This document shows positions 1 to 9,606 of a stretch of 64,000 bases of DNA, one piece after another. The DNA lies in assembly GCA_965116935.1 (NCBI GenBank), contig OZ220737.1:496001-560000 (forward strand), given 5' to 3'. The stretch comes from VXYL01 sp965116935 (GTDB lineage: Bacteria; Pseudomonadota; Gammaproteobacteria; Pseudomonadales; Azotimanducaceae). Made by a program: the position numbers and the translations under genes. The notes beneath the pieces are model-generated. The model made no database searches. It was not told the origin of the DNA and worked only from the letters and a program-made list of their open reading frames with translations. Positions within the stretch are counted from its first letter, which is position 1. Each line of letters opens with the position of its first letter.

Positions 1-254
1 ATGCGCAGCCCCGGCCGGCTGACGCGGTCGATCTCTTCGATCACCGGCTCGCCCTCGTGGTACTTGAGCTCGATGATGAGCTTCGCGCCCACGCCCTTCT
101 CGGACTGGAACGAGGCGATGTAGCCCTGATCGAGCAGCACTTCGGATATCGCCACCTTCTGGCGCGACGTCGGCATCGAAACCCGCCCATGACGGGCCGA
201 CTGCGCGTTGCGGATGCGCGTCAGCATGTCGGCGATGGGGTCTTGTAGGCTCAT
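1..254 (-). CDS. rpsH: 30S ribosomal protein S8, N-terminal part (runs off the window)
   Basis: Ribosomal protein S8 is a primary 16S rRNA-binding protein of the 30S subunit. The visible 84 residues begin MSLQDPIADMLTRIRNAQ, the conserved S8 N-terminus. The start is the ATG complementary to 252-254. The C-terminal third lies beyond position 1. It follows rpsN in the same direction, as in the spc operon. In gammaproteobacteria S8 is the translational repressor of this operon; the repressor target, normally near rplE, was not examined. Confidence 0.95.
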   Translation of the reverse strand, partial: MSLQDPIADMLTRIRNAQSARHGRVSMPTSRQKVAISEVLLDQGYIASFQSEKGVGAKLIIELKYHEGEPVIEEIDRVSRPGLR

Positions 255-332
255 CTTGTCTCGTTTCTCAATCAGCTTTAAACCAAGCCAGCAGTTCGCG
301 CAAGCAAACTGCCGCGCCCGCCGGGCGCGCGG

Positions 333-638
333 CTACCAACTCGCCTTGACGAGGCCCGGCACGTCGCCGCGCATGGCGGCCTCGCGCAGCTTCGTGCGGC
401 CGAGGCCAAACTTGCGATACACGCCCCGCGGCCGACCGGTGACGCCGCAGCGACGCTGCAGCCGCACGGGGCTGGCATTGCGCGGCAGCTTCTGCAAGGC
501 GAGCTGGGCGTCCCAGCGCTCGTCGTCCGACGCATTGCGATCGCCAATGATCTTCTTAAGCCGAGCCCGCTTGGCCTCGTACTTCGCGACGGTCTTCTCG
601 CGCTTGCGTTCGCGCTCAAGAATGCAGGTCTTTGCCAT
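333..638 (-). CDS. rpsN: 30S ribosomal protein S14
   Basis: 101-aa S14 beginning MAKTCILERERKREK and ending in the typical tryptophan (VKASW). It is the long, zinc-independent form: the CxxC...CxxC zinc ribbon of short S14 proteins is absent and the length matches the E. coli type. S14 acts in late assembly of the 30S head. It lies between rplE and rpsH, the usual spc order, with 78 bp before rpsH. Confidence 0.97.
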   Translation of the reverse strand: MAKTCILERERKREKTVAKYEAKRARLKKIIGDRNASDDERWDAQLALQKLPRNASPVRLQRRCGVTGRPRGVYRKFGLGRTKLREAAMRGDVPGLVKASW

Positions 639-662
639 TGCCTTAGGTTCCTAGATTGACTC

Positions 663-694
663 GGCACGGGCGACCACAAGGGTCGCCCCTACGG
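663..694. repeat. Small intergenic palindromic repeat (GGGCGACC stem)
   Basis: A perfect 8-bp stem (GGGCGACC at 668-675, GGTCGCCC at 681-688) encloses a 5-nt loop and is flanked by CCCTACGGGGG. On the minus strand it reads CGTAGGGGCGACCCTTGT, matching the repeat near 40833 whose palindrome was later split by an IS4-type element. It sits in the rpsN-rplE gap, inside an operon, so it is transcribed. Confidence 0.7.
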
Positions 695-751
695 GGGCTT
701 TGGTTTGGCGGTGCGCCGCAATCGTTGCCGTCGGTGGCACAAATCCATCCT

Positions 752-1327
752 TCAGGTGCGGAACGGGAAGCGGAAGCCGCGCAAGAGCGCGAGCCCCTCT
801 GGGTCCGTTTGCGCCGTGGTGGTGACGGTGATGTCGAGGCCGCGGATGCGATCGATGCTGTCGTAGTCGATCTCCGGAAAGACGATCTGCTCCGCAATGC
901 CCATCGAAAAGTTGCCGCGGCCGTCGAAGGCGCGCGGGTTGAGGCCGCGGAAGTCGCGCATCCTCGGGATGGCGATGCCGATCAGGCGCTCGACGAACTC
1001 GTACATGCGCGCCCGGCGCAGGGTGACCTTGCAGCCGATGGGCCAGCCCTCGCGAATCTTGAAGCCGGCCTCGGAGCGGCGAGCGCGAGTGACGATGGGT
1101 TGCTGGCCGGCGATCAGGGCGAGGTCCCGGGCAGCGCTGTCCATCACCTTGCGGTCGCCCACGGCGTCGCCCACGCCCATGTTCAGCGTCACCTTCTCAA
1201 GCCGCGGCGCCTGCATGGGGCTGCCGTAGCCGAACTCGCGCATGAGCTCCGGGCGGATTTCTGCCTCGTATTGCTGCAGCAGCCGGTTGCGTTCGGCTGC
1301 CGCGCTTTCGTTCGCCACGTCGTTCAC
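752..1327 (-). CDS. rplE: 50S ribosomal protein L5
   Basis: 191-aa L5, which binds 5S rRNA and contacts the P-site tRNA in the central protuberance. The body starts QQYEAEIRPELMREFGY and contains VTLNMGVGDAVGD and FRGLNPRAFDGRGNF, all typical. The chosen GTG at 1327 directly follows the rplX stop codon, implying translational coupling. This gives about ten residues (MNDVANESAAAERN) more than the usual 179-aa protein, so a slightly later start is possible. Confidence 0.95.
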   Translation of the reverse strand: MNDVANESAAAERNRLLQQYEAEIRPELMREFGYGSPMQAPRLEKVTLNMGVGDAVGDRKVMDSAARDLALIAGQQPIVTRARRSEAGFKIREGWPIGCKVTLRRARMYEFVERLIGIAIPRMRDFRGLNPRAFDGRGNFSMGIAEQIVFPEIDYDSIDRIRGLDITVTTTAQTDPEGLALLRGFRFPFRT

Positions 1328-1642
1328 CTACTCGTCCACCCGCTCGCCGTTCGACTTGAAGTAGCGCACCCGCTCGCCATCCTCCATCCGAATGCCCACC
1401 CGGTCGGCGCGTTCCGTGTCCGGGTTGAATATGGCGACGTTGGAGGGATCGATGGGTGCCTCCTTGGTCTGGATGCCGCCTTCCTCGTTCTGCTGCGGAT
1501 TGGCGCGCACGTGCTTGTACACCATGTTGATGCCGGCGACGATGAGCTTGCCGTTCGGCAGCACGCGGGTGACCTCGCCGCGCGCGCCCCGGTCGCGTCC
1601 GGCGATCACCACCACTTCGTCCTCTCTGCGGATTTTGCGCAT
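1328..1642 (-). CDS. rplX: 50S ribosomal protein L24
   Basis: 104-aa L24, an early assembly initiator that binds domain I of 23S rRNA near the exit tunnel. The N-terminal KOW motif is visible as DEVVVIAGRDRGARGEVTRV (about residues 8-27). The protein then follows the L24 pattern (VAGINMVYKHVRANPQQNEEGG). The stop abuts the rplE start; rplN lies 19 bp upstream. Confidence 0.96.
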   Translation of the reverse strand: MRKIRREDEVVVIAGRDRGARGEVTRVLPNGKLIVAGINMVYKHVRANPQQNEEGGIQTKEAPIDPSNVAIFNPDTERADRVGIRMEDGERVRYFKSNGERVDE

Positions 1643-1661
1643 CTTGCCTGCCTCAACCTGC

Positions 1662-2030
1662 CTACAGGACTTCCGGCGCCAGCGAAACGATGCGCATGAA
1701 GTTCTCCGTGCGCAGTTCCCGCGTCACCGGGCCGAAGATGCGGGTGCCCACCGGCTGCAGCTGCTGCGTCAGGAGCACGGCCGCGTTCTGGTCGAAGCGG
1801 ATCAGCGAGCCGTCCGTGCGCCGCACGCCCTTGCGCGTGCGCACAACCACGGCGTTCATCACCTGGCCCTTGCGCACCCGCCCACGCGGCGCGGCTTCCT
1901 TCACGGACACCTTGATGACGTCGCCAATGCCGGCATAGCGCCGGTGCGAGCCGCCGAGCACCTTGATGCACTGCACCCTGCGGGCACCGCTGTTGTCGGC
2001 GATGTCGAGCATGGTTTCGGTCTGGATCAT
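1662..2030 (-). CDS. rplN: 50S ribosomal protein L14
   Basis: 122-aa L14 at the subunit interface, beginning MIQTETMLDIADNSGARRVQ and containing the family signature RRYAGIGDVIKVSVKEAAPR. Length equals the family norm. Its ATG overlaps the rpsQ stop by 4 bp (positions 2027-2030), indicating coupled translation. Confidence 0.97.
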   Translation of the reverse strand: MIQTETMLDIADNSGARRVQCIKVLGGSHRRYAGIGDVIKVSVKEAAPRGRVRKGQVMNAVVVRTRKGVRRTDGSLIRFDQNAAVLLTQQLQPVGTRIFGPVTRELRTENFMRIVSLAPEVL

Positions 2031-2419
2031 GGCGTCTGCTCTTCCTCAGGAGCGGCTGAAGGCTCCTCTCTATCAGGAGCGGCCGAAGGCTCTTCCACAG
2101 CGGCAGCAGGCCCCTCCGGCGCGGCCCGCTCCACGATGCTGTCGAGCGCCCAGCTCTTGGTCTTGGAAATGGGACGGCTCTGGATGATGCTCACCACGTC
2201 GCCCTCGTTCGCCGAGTTGGCCTCGTCGTGGGCGTGCAGGCGCGTGGAACGGCGGATGAACTTGCCGTAGATGGGGTGCTTGACGCGCCGCTCGATGCGC
2301 ACGGTGATGGTCTTGTCGGCCTTGTTCGAGGTGACGACGCCCACCAGCGAGCGTCTGAACGCCGCTTGCTGCGGCGAAGCAACTGCCCCCTCTTGGAGTT
2401 GGCCTTCGGCTTCAGACAT
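2027..2419 (-). CDS. rpsQ: 30S ribosomal protein S17 with extended termini
   Basis: 130-aa S17, against 82-90 aa usually. The OB-fold core is clear (residues about 21-95: SLVGVVTSNKADKTITVRIE, KFIRRSTRLHAHDE, GDVVSIIQSRPISKTKSW). Beyond the core lies an Ala/Glu/Pro-rich acidic tail of about 32 residues containing a near-repeat of EEPSAAP, encoded by a short tandem DNA repeat around 2048-2095. About 20 extra residues precede the core. It overlaps rpmC by 8 bp and rplN by 4 bp. S17 is a primary binder of 16S rRNA; the tail is unlikely to belong to the conserved fold. Confidence 0.93.
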   Translation of the reverse strand: MSEAEGQLQEGAVASPQQAAFRRSLVGVVTSNKADKTITVRIERRVKHPIYGKFIRRSTRLHAHDEANSANEGDVVSIIQSRPISKTKSWALDSIVERAAPEGPAAAVEEPSAAPDREEPSAAPEEEQTP

Positions 2420-2714
2420 CGGCCTTCTCCTCGACGTTGTCTTGCGGCTTTGCTGTCACCGTCTCTTCCACCTGTTCTGTCGTTGCCTCGGCCTGCTCTT
2501 GCGCGGCCGCGGCCAGCGCCTCGGCTGCCAGCGCCTTCTCCTGCATGACGGTGTTGACCCGGGCGATGTCACGCCTGGCCTCGCGCAGCAGGTGCGTTTG
2601 CGGCAGTTGCTCGCTGGCACGCTGCATCCGCAGGTTGAACTGTTCGCGGCGCAGGCGCACGAGTTCCTCCTTGAGCTCAGGCAACGTCTTTTCTCTCAGT
2701 TCCGAGGCGGTCAT
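2412..2714 (-). CDS. rpmC: 50S ribosomal protein L29 with C-terminal extension
   Basis: The first 62 or so residues are standard L29: MTASELREKTLPELKEELVR, FNLRMQRASEQLPQTHLLRE, RRDIARVNTV. The usual length is 63-70 aa; here it is 100 aa with an Ala/Glu/Gln-rich acidic tail (LAAAAQEQAEATTEQVEETV). L29 lies at the tunnel exit, where trigger factor and SRP dock. The downstream neighbour S17 also has an acidic tail. The gene overlaps rpsQ by 8 bp. Confidence 0.93.
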   Translation of the reverse strand: MTASELREKTLPELKEELVRLRREQFNLRMQRASEQLPQTHLLREARRDIARVNTVMQEKALAAEALAAAAQEQAEATTEQVEETVTAKPQDNVEEKADV

Positions 2715-2742
2715 GGCTGGCTTCTCGCTTGTCTCATCCGCC

Positions 2743-3156
<414 letters not shown>

Positions 3157-3202
3157 CGTCTCTCTCGCGTTCTTTCTCGCTTGCGGCTTGGGCTATCCCT
3201 CG

Positions 3203-3859
3203 TCAGGAGGCCTGCCGCACCTCCTCGCCGCCGCCGATCACCTCGCCCTTGAAGATCCACACCTTGATGCCGAGGATGCCGTAGGTGGTCTTCGCCTCGG
3301 CGGTGGCGTAATCGATGTTGGCGCGCAGCGTGTGCAGCGGCACCCTGCCTTCGGCATAGGTTTCCGAGCGGGCGATCTCCGCGCCGCCGAGACGGCCCGC
3401 CACCCGCACCTTGATGCCCTCGGCGCCGAGCCGCATGGCGTTCTGGATCACCCGCCGCATGGCACGACGAAACTGCACCCGCCGTTCGAGTTGCTGCGCC
3501 ACGTTCTGCGCCACGAGCAGGGCATCCGTTTCGGGCTTGCGGATTTCCTCGACGTTGATGTGTACCGGCACGCCCATCATGGCGGTGAGCTGCACCCGCA
3601 GCCGTTCCACGTCCTCGCCCTTCTTGCCGATGACGATGCCGGGTCGGGCGGTGTGCACCGTGATGCGGGCGGTCTGTGCGGGACGCTCGATCTCCACCTT
3701 GCTCACCGACGCCTGCGAGAGGCGCTCGCGCAGGAAGTCGCGCACATCGAGGTCGTTCAGGAGGTAGCGCGAGTAGTCCTGCTTGTCGGCATACCAGACG
3801 GAGTTGTGCTCCTTGACGATGCCGAGCCGCATTCCGTTTGGATTGACTTTCTGTCCCAT
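3203..3859 (-). CDS. rpsC: 30S ribosomal protein S3
   Basis: 218-aa S3 of the mRNA entry channel. The N-terminus MGQKVNPNGMRLGIVKEHNS and the KH domain with its GxxG loop (GIVIGKKGEDVERLR, near residues 75-89) are conserved. The C-terminal half shows RRAMRRVIQNAMRLGAEGIK and GRVPLHTLRANIDYATAEA. Length is slightly below E. coli (233 aa) because the variable basic tail is short. It lies 81 bp after rplV. Confidence 0.97.
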   Translation of the reverse strand: MGQKVNPNGMRLGIVKEHNSVWYADKQDYSRYLLNDLDVRDFLRERLSQASVSKVEIERPAQTARITVHTARPGIVIGKKGEDVERLRVQLTAMMGVPVHINVEEIRKPETDALLVAQNVAQQLERRVQFRRAMRRVIQNAMRLGAEGIKVRVAGRLGGAEIARSETYAEGRVPLHTLRANIDYATAEAKTTYGILGIKVWIFKGEVIGGGEEVRQAS

Positions 3860-3940
3860 GTTTTCGCCTTCGCGCGTGCTCTTTGCCTCAGATACGCCGG
3901 TGCAACCGGTTTCCAGGCGAGCGCTCGCCGTTATCTCCCG

Positions 3941-4282
3941 TTAGCCGTCGAAGCCGTCCGACACCGTGACCGTGACGTGGGCGGTGCGTTTGAAGATGCG
4001 GTCTGCCCGCCCCCGTGCCCGGGGCCGGAGCCGCTTCATCGTCGTGCCCTCGCCGACGTAGATTTCCGACACGGAAAGCTCGTCCACGTCGGCGCCCTCG
4101 TTGTTTTCCGCATTGGCGATGGCCGATTCGAGCACCTTGCGCACCAGCGGCGCCCCCTTCTGGGTGTCGAAGACCAGAATGTTGAGCGCGTCCTCCACCG
4201 CCTTGCCGCGGATCTGGTCCGCGACCAGCCGGAGCTTGCGCGGCGACACCTTGAGGCGCTTTGCCGTGGCGCTAACCTGCAT
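3941..4282 (-). CDS. rplV: 50S ribosomal protein L22
   Basis: 113-aa L22, whose beta-hairpin lines the peptide exit tunnel. It shows KRLKVSPRKLRLVADQIRGK at the N-terminus and the conserved hairpin tip region GTTMKRLRPRARGRADRI near residues 80-97. Length and position (rpsS, rplV, rpsC) are standard for the S10 operon. Confidence 0.97.
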   Translation of the reverse strand: MQVSATAKRLKVSPRKLRLVADQIRGKAVEDALNILVFDTQKGAPLVRKVLESAIANAENNEGADVDELSVSEIYVGEGTTMKRLRPRARGRADRIFKRTAHVTVTVSDGFDG

Positions 4283-4312
4283 CGTCTTTCTCCGCCTGCC
4301 CTGCGCCCGTGC

Positions 4313-4588
4313 CTAACGCCGCGCCTTGCGGTCGGCGGCGTGGCCACGATAGGTGCGCGTGGGGGCAAACTCGCCGAGCTTGTGCCCGACCATGTCCTCG
4401 GAGATGTACAACGGCACGTGCTGGCGCCCGTTGTGGACGGAAATGGTCAGCCCCACCATGTCCGGCACGATCATCGACCGCCGGGACCAGGTGCGGATCG
4501 GCCGCCTGTCCTTGTTCTGCACGGCCTCGCCCACCTTCTTCATCAAGTGAAGGTCCACGAAGGGCCCCTTGCGCAACGACCTCGTCAT
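4313..4588 (-). CDS. rpsS: 30S ribosomal protein S19
   Basis: 91-aa S19, which pairs with S13 in the 30S head. The start is the ATG complementary to 4586-4588, giving MTRSLRKGPFVDLHLMKKV, the conserved N-terminus; the open frame extends upstream but without family similarity. The motif TISVHNGRQHVPLYISEDMV and the basic C-terminus are typical. It starts 16 bp after the rplB stop. Confidence 0.97.
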   Translation of the reverse strand: MTRSLRKGPFVDLHLMKKVGEAVQNKDRRPIRTWSRRSMIVPDMVGLTISVHNGRQHVPLYISEDMVGHKLGEFAPTRTYRGHAADRKARR

Positions 4589-4604
4589 CGTCCTTGTCCC
4601 GTCC

Positions 4605-5438
4605 CTAGCGACGCCCGCCGCCGCGGCGGCGAACGATGAGTTTGTCCGTGCGCTTGTTCTTGCGCGTCTTGAAGCCCTTGGTGGGCACACCCGTGGGCGA
4701 CACCGGATGCCGGCCGCCGGACGACTTGCCCTCGCCGCCGCCGTGCGGATGGTCCACCGGGTTCATGGCGACCCCCCGCACCGTCGGCCGAATGCCGCGC
4801 CAGCGACTCGCGCCAGCCTTGCCGAGGGAACGCAGGTTGTGTTCGCTGTTGCCCACCTCGCCAAGCGTTGCCCGACACTCGGCGAACACCCGCCGCATCT
4901 CGCCGGAGCGCAGCCGCAGCGTCGCATAGGCGCCTTCGCGCGCCACCAGTTGGCAGGAAGCCCCGGCGCTGCGCGCAAGCTGCGCCCCCTTGCCGGGCTT
5001 GAGCTCGACGCAGTGGATCACGCTGCCCACCGGCATGTTGCGCAGCGGCATAGAGTTGCCGGGTCGAATTGGCGCGCTGGTGCCCGAGACGAGCTGATCG
5101 CCCGCCGACACTCCACGCGGCGCGATGATGTAGCGTCGCTCGCCGTCGGTGTACTTCAAGAGGGCAATGTTGGCGGTGCGGTTGGGATCGTACTCGAGCC
5201 GCTCCACCACCGCGTTGATGCTGTCCTTGTTGCGCCTGAAGTCGATCTTGCGGTAGTGCTGCTTGTGGCCACCGCCGCGATGCCGCGTGGTGATGCGGCC
5301 GTTGTTGTTGCGCCCGCCGGTCCTGCCCTGCTTCTCGACGAGCGGCTTGTACGGCGAACCCTTGTGCAGGTCCGGATGCACCACGCCGACGACGAAGCGT
5401 CGCCCCGGCGAGGTTGGCTTTGCCTTGATGACCGGCAT
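4605..5438 (-). CDS. rplB: 50S ribosomal protein L2
   Basis: 277-aa L2, a core 23S rRNA protein next to the peptidyl transferase centre and intersubunit bridge B7b. It has RNNNGRITTRHRGGGHKQHY near residues 43-62 and the signature NPVDHPHGGGEGK near residue 225, with the conserved histidine pair. Length is the family norm. Only 4 bp separate its start from the rplW stop. Confidence 0.98.
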   Translation of the reverse strand: MPVIKAKPTSPGRRFVVGVVHPDLHKGSPYKPLVEKQGRTGGRNNNGRITTRHRGGGHKQHYRKIDFRRNKDSINAVVERLEYDPNRTANIALLKYTDGERRYIIAPRGVSAGDQLVSGTSAPIRPGNSMPLRNMPVGSVIHCVELKPGKGAQLARSAGASCQLVAREGAYATLRLRSGEMRRVFAECRATLGEVGNSEHNLRSLGKAGASRWRGIRPTVRGVAMNPVDHPHGGGEGKSSGGRHPVSPTGVPTKGFKTRKNKRTDKLIVRRRGGGRR

Positions 5439-5442
5439 CGCG

Positions 5443-5745
5443 CTAGCCCTCCACCGCCGTAAAGTCGATTTCCTGGCCTTCTTCGAGGCGCACGTACGCC
5501 TTCTTCCAGGACTTGAACCGCGACACGCCGCCGCGGAAATTGCGCTTCACCTTGCCCTTGACGTTGAGGGTGGTGACGTTCGTGACCCGCACCTCGAAGA
5601 TCGTCTCCACGGCGCGACGGATCTGCGCCTTGGTGGCGTCGGTGCGCACCTTGAAGGCATAGCGATTGCTCTCCTCGCCCATGATGGACGCCTTCTCGGA
5701 GATGTGCGGCTCGAGCAGCACGGTGTAGAGCCGATCCGGGGTCAT
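5443..5745 (-). CDS. rplW: 50S ribosomal protein L23
   Basis: 100-aa L23, the tunnel-exit docking site for trigger factor and SRP. It starts MTPDRLYTVLLEPHISEKAS and has NRYAFKVRTDATKAQIRRAV and VTTLNVKGKVKR. The start overlaps the rplD stop by 4 bp (5742-5745). Confidence 0.96.
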   Translation of the reverse strand: MTPDRLYTVLLEPHISEKASIMGEESNRYAFKVRTDATKAQIRRAVETIFEVRVTNVTTLNVKGKVKRNFRGGVSRFKSWKKAYVRLEEGQEIDFTAVEG

Positions 5746-6416
5746 GCCAGCCGCGCCTCCATCTTCTTGAGCGCCCCTTCGTCGATCAGCACGCGGTCGT
5801 GGCTGACGAGGCTCACCGGGTCAGCCGCGCTCGCATCCACCACATCCACATGTGGCAGATTGCGTGCCGAAAGGTGCAGGTTCGTCCCCACCTCGTCGGC
5901 AACGATCAGGATGCGTTCGGGCATACCCCCGCGCTTCGCCGCAGCGCCGTCCTCGCCGTCGCCAGCGTCATTTCCATTGGTGCTGGCGGGCAGCATTTCG
6001 TCGAGACGGGAGAGGAGAGACTTGGTGCGGGGAGCTTCGAGGTCGAGGGGCGGGGAGACGAGGAGGCGATTCTGGCGGATGAGTTCGGACACGATGCAGG
6101 CGATGGCGCCTCGGTACATCTTGCGGTTGACCTTCACGGAATGATCTTGCGGCGATGCCGCAAAGGCCCGACCGCCGCCGCGCCAAAGCGGGCTGCGGAT
6201 GCTGCCGGCGCGCGCCCGGTTGGTGCCCTTCTGCCGCCAAGGCTTGCGCCCGCCACCGCGCGCGGCGGCGCGGTTCTTCTGCGCGCGGGTGCCGGCGCGG
6301 GCACCGGCGAGCCAGGCAACCACCACCTGATGCACCAGAGGCTCGTTGAATTCGCGGCCGAAGGCATCGGACACTTCGACGACCCCGCCTTCGGTCGTGG
6401 CCACCGATACCGTCAC
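5742..6416 (-). CDS. rplD: 50S ribosomal protein L4
   Basis: 224-aa L4. The tunnel-constriction loop shows as RAGTRAQKNRAAARGGGRKP followed by WRQKGTNRARAGSIRSPLWR (about residues 40-80). In E. coli L4 also represses the S10 operon by attenuation in the leader; whether that occurs here is unknown, although a terminator-like hairpin does lie between rpsJ and rplC. Residues about 150-170 (STNGNDAGDGEDGAAAKRGG) are a low-complexity insertion relative to the E. coli protein. It overlaps rplC and rplW by 4 bp each. Confidence 0.96.
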   Translation of the reverse strand: MTVSVATTEGGVVEVSDAFGREFNEPLVHQVVVAWLAGARAGTRAQKNRAAARGGGRKPWRQKGTNRARAGSIRSPLWRGGGRAFAASPQDHSVKVNRKMYRGAIACIVSELIRQNRLLVSPPLDLEAPRTKSLLSRLDEMLPASTNGNDAGDGEDGAAAKRGGMPERILIVADEVGTNLHLSARNLPHVDVVDASAADPVSLVSHDRVLIDEGALKKMEARLA

Positions 6417-7069
6417 GATTGCTGCTCCTTGGCAGCCTTGACGGCCGGTCGCACGCAGACGTCGGCTCCTGCCGGCCCCGGCACGGCGCCCTTAACGAGC
6501 AAGAGGCCACGCTCGGCATCCACCCGCACCACCGTCAGGTTCTGCACGGTGACCCGGGCATTGCCCATGTGTCCGGACATCTTCTTGCCCTTGAACACTC
6601 GCCCCGGGGTTTGGCATTGGCCGATCGAACCCGGCGCCCGGTGCGAGAGCGAGTTGCCGTGGGTGCTGTCCTGGCTGTGGAACTTCCAGCGCTTGATGAC
6701 GCCGGCATAGCCCTTGCCGCGGGAGGTGCCGAACACGTCCACCTTCTCGCCCGTGTCGAACTGATCGACGCCGAGTTCCGCGCCGGGGGCCAGTGCATCG
6801 CCGGGCGGTTCGGCGGTGCGAAACTCCCAAAGCCCGCGCCCGGCCTCGGTGCCGGCCTTAGCGAAATGGCCCGCCAAGGGCTTGCTCACCCGGTTCGCCT
6901 TGACCTCGCCGCAGGTGACCTGCACGGCGTCATAGCCGTCGTTCGCCGCCGTCTTCACCTGCGTGACGCGGTTGGGCTCGACATGGATGACGGTCACGGG
7001 GATGGACTCGCCCTCCTCCGTGAACACGCGCGTCATGCCGCTCTTTCTGCCTACGACCCCGATGGCCAT
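6413..7069 (-). CDS. rplC: 50S ribosomal protein L3
   Basis: 218-aa L3, which nucleates 23S rRNA assembly and reaches the peptidyl transferase centre. The ATG complementary to 7067-7069 gives MAIGVVGRKSGMTRVFTEEG, the conserved N-terminus; upstream codons in the same frame have no family similarity. The loop region KFHSQDSTHGNSLSHRAPGS holds the conserved Gln that is methylated by PrmB in E. coli. It overlaps rplD by 4 bp. Confidence 0.97.
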   Translation of the reverse strand: MAIGVVGRKSGMTRVFTEEGESIPVTVIHVEPNRVTQVKTAANDGYDAVQVTCGEVKANRVSKPLAGHFAKAGTEAGRGLWEFRTAEPPGDALAPGAELGVDQFDTGEKVDVFGTSRGKGYAGVIKRWKFHSQDSTHGNSLSHRAPGSIGQCQTPGRVFKGKKMSGHMGNARVTVQNLTVVRVDAERGLLLVKGAVPGPAGADVCVRPAVKAAKEQQS

Positions 7070-7145
7070 CTTGTCTCTCGTTTCGTCCTTGATCTTGTTC
7101 TTGGCTACTGCTGCTTTGCTTGCCGCCCTGCCAACCCGCAAAAGA

Positions 7146-7173
7146 AAACGCCGCCTTGAGGAAGGCGGCGTTT
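7146..7173 (-). terminator. Terminator-like hairpin between rpsJ and rplC
   Basis: A perfect 12-bp stem (AAACGCCGCCTT with AAGGCGGCGTTT) closes a 4-nt loop. On the transcribed minus strand it is followed by TTTTCTTTT. It starts 12 bp after the rpsJ stop and lies 77 bp before the rplC start. This is the shape of an intrinsic terminator or attenuator inside what is normally one S10 operon. Confidence 0.65.
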
Positions 7174-7184
7174 CGGGGTTGGTG

Positions 7185-7499
<315 letters not shown>

Positions 7500-7716
7500 G
7501 TTCTGCCTTTCCAATCCTTGCCGTGCCCAATGCCGGTTCCCGTTCCTTGCCGCCGGTTTCGCTGCGGGTGGCAGCGCCGGGGCGGCCTTCCTCGAAAAGA
7601 ACGCCGCCCAAGGCCTGTCTGACCCAAGCGATTCCCTGCCCCCGATCGCCGGAAACCCGGCGGGCGCAGGCAGAACGGAGGCACACTAGCCCCCGCCCCA
7701 AAAAAGCGGACGGCGA

Positions 7717-7745
7717 ACTATACGCGCCGCTCCCCCACGAGGCAA
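7717..7745 (-). promoter_or_regulatory. Likely sigma70-type promoter of the S10 cluster
   Basis: On the minus strand TTGCCT (7740-7745) and TATAGT (7717-7722) are separated by exactly 17 bp. This leaves a leader of about 210 nt before the rpsJ GTG, containing the small hairpin CGCCGGGTTTCCGGCG. The long leader is compatible with leader-based control, but I see no proven L4 target. Confidence 0.6.
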
Positions 7746-7787
7746 TGCCCCATCCCCAACTTTTTTTTCACGCCCGCAATCCCCGAA

Positions 7788-7830
7788 GGAAGCGCGCCTT
7801 GCGGCGCGTGGGAGGGCGAGACGCCCTCCC
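7788..7830. repeat. Dispersed palindromic repeat (GGAGGGCGAGACGCCCTCC type)
   Basis: GCGCGCCTTGCGGCGCG is followed directly by the palindrome GGAGGGCGAGACGCCCTCC. The same two-part unit recurs at many intergenic sites in the window (for example 8160, 33005, 34380, 43972). It resembles REP-type elements: short, palindromic, intergenic only. Confidence 0.75.
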
Positions 7831-7888
7831 CCCCAAGGCCCCGTCCCAACGCAAAGGCCCAACTCGAACAGCGCCCGCCGGCAATGAC

Positions 7889-8128
7889 CTAGGGCGTGTT
7901 CACACTAGCGTTCTGGTCACCGAAAACTACCTTGAATCAACCGGCGACAGTTACCAAAGTCCCAGCGCAACCGATCGAGAACGAGGCCGCCTTTGGAGGG
8001 AAGGCATTCTGCCTTCCCTGCGTGCCGTCAGGCACGCCTATCGGCGTGCAGGGAAGGCAGAATGCCTTCCCTCCAAAGGCCACGCCGTCCAATGGATTGT
8101 GTGAGCGCATAGTGTGAACACGCCCTAG
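7889..8128. mobile_element. MITE-like element, 19-bp perfect terminal inverted repeats
   Basis: CTAGGGCGTGTTCACACTA at 7889-7907 is the exact reverse complement of 8110-8128. The 240-bp interval has no transposase gene. The outer CTAG is present at both ends and is itself a palindrome, so it may be a 4-bp target duplication of the YTAR type used by IS5-family elements (inference). The centre carries a REP-like palindrome at 7989-8080. It lies between tuf and the S10 promoter. Confidence 0.75.
7989..8080. repeat. 33-bp perfect inverted repeat inside the MITE
   Basis: The 33 bases 7989-8021 (starting GCCTTTGGAGGGAAGGC) are the exact reverse complement of 8048-8080, with a 26-bp loop that holds smaller palindromes. 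The motif GGAGGGAAGGCATTCTGCC is shared with 14855-14873, so this is a variant of the dispersed repeat family captured in, or inserted into, the mobile element. Confidence 0.8.
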
Positions 8129-8157
8129 CAAGGCAGCCCCTGCGGTGCGAGGGCCTA

Positions 8158-8208
8158 TCTGGAGGGAGGGCGTCTCGCCCTCCAAAGCGCGCCGCAAGGC
8201 GCGCACGC
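8158..8208. repeat. Dispersed palindromic repeat (REP-like)
   Basis: GGAGGGAGGGCGTCTCGCCC is followed by TCC and GCGCGCCGCAAGGCGCGC, the same two-part unit as at 7788 in the opposite order. The rest of the tuf-rpsJ gap (8209-8302) shows nothing I can name. Confidence 0.7.
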
Positions 8209-8302
8209 AGCAGAGTTCGCCGAACCCACCACACCGCGTTCCAGACAACGCCCACAAAGCGCCAACCCCGAACAAGCCACCGAAACCCCAGCCTCTTCCT
8301 TC

Positions 8303-9502
<1,200 letters not shown>

Positions 9503-9606
9503 CGTCCTTCTCTCCTCAAAGTGCGAACGCCCCTTGGCGGGGCGCGGTTGGCGGTCCTAAAGAATTGCCGTCGTTCGGAACAGCCGAGACGGCGGTGGAT
9601 TGTGGG

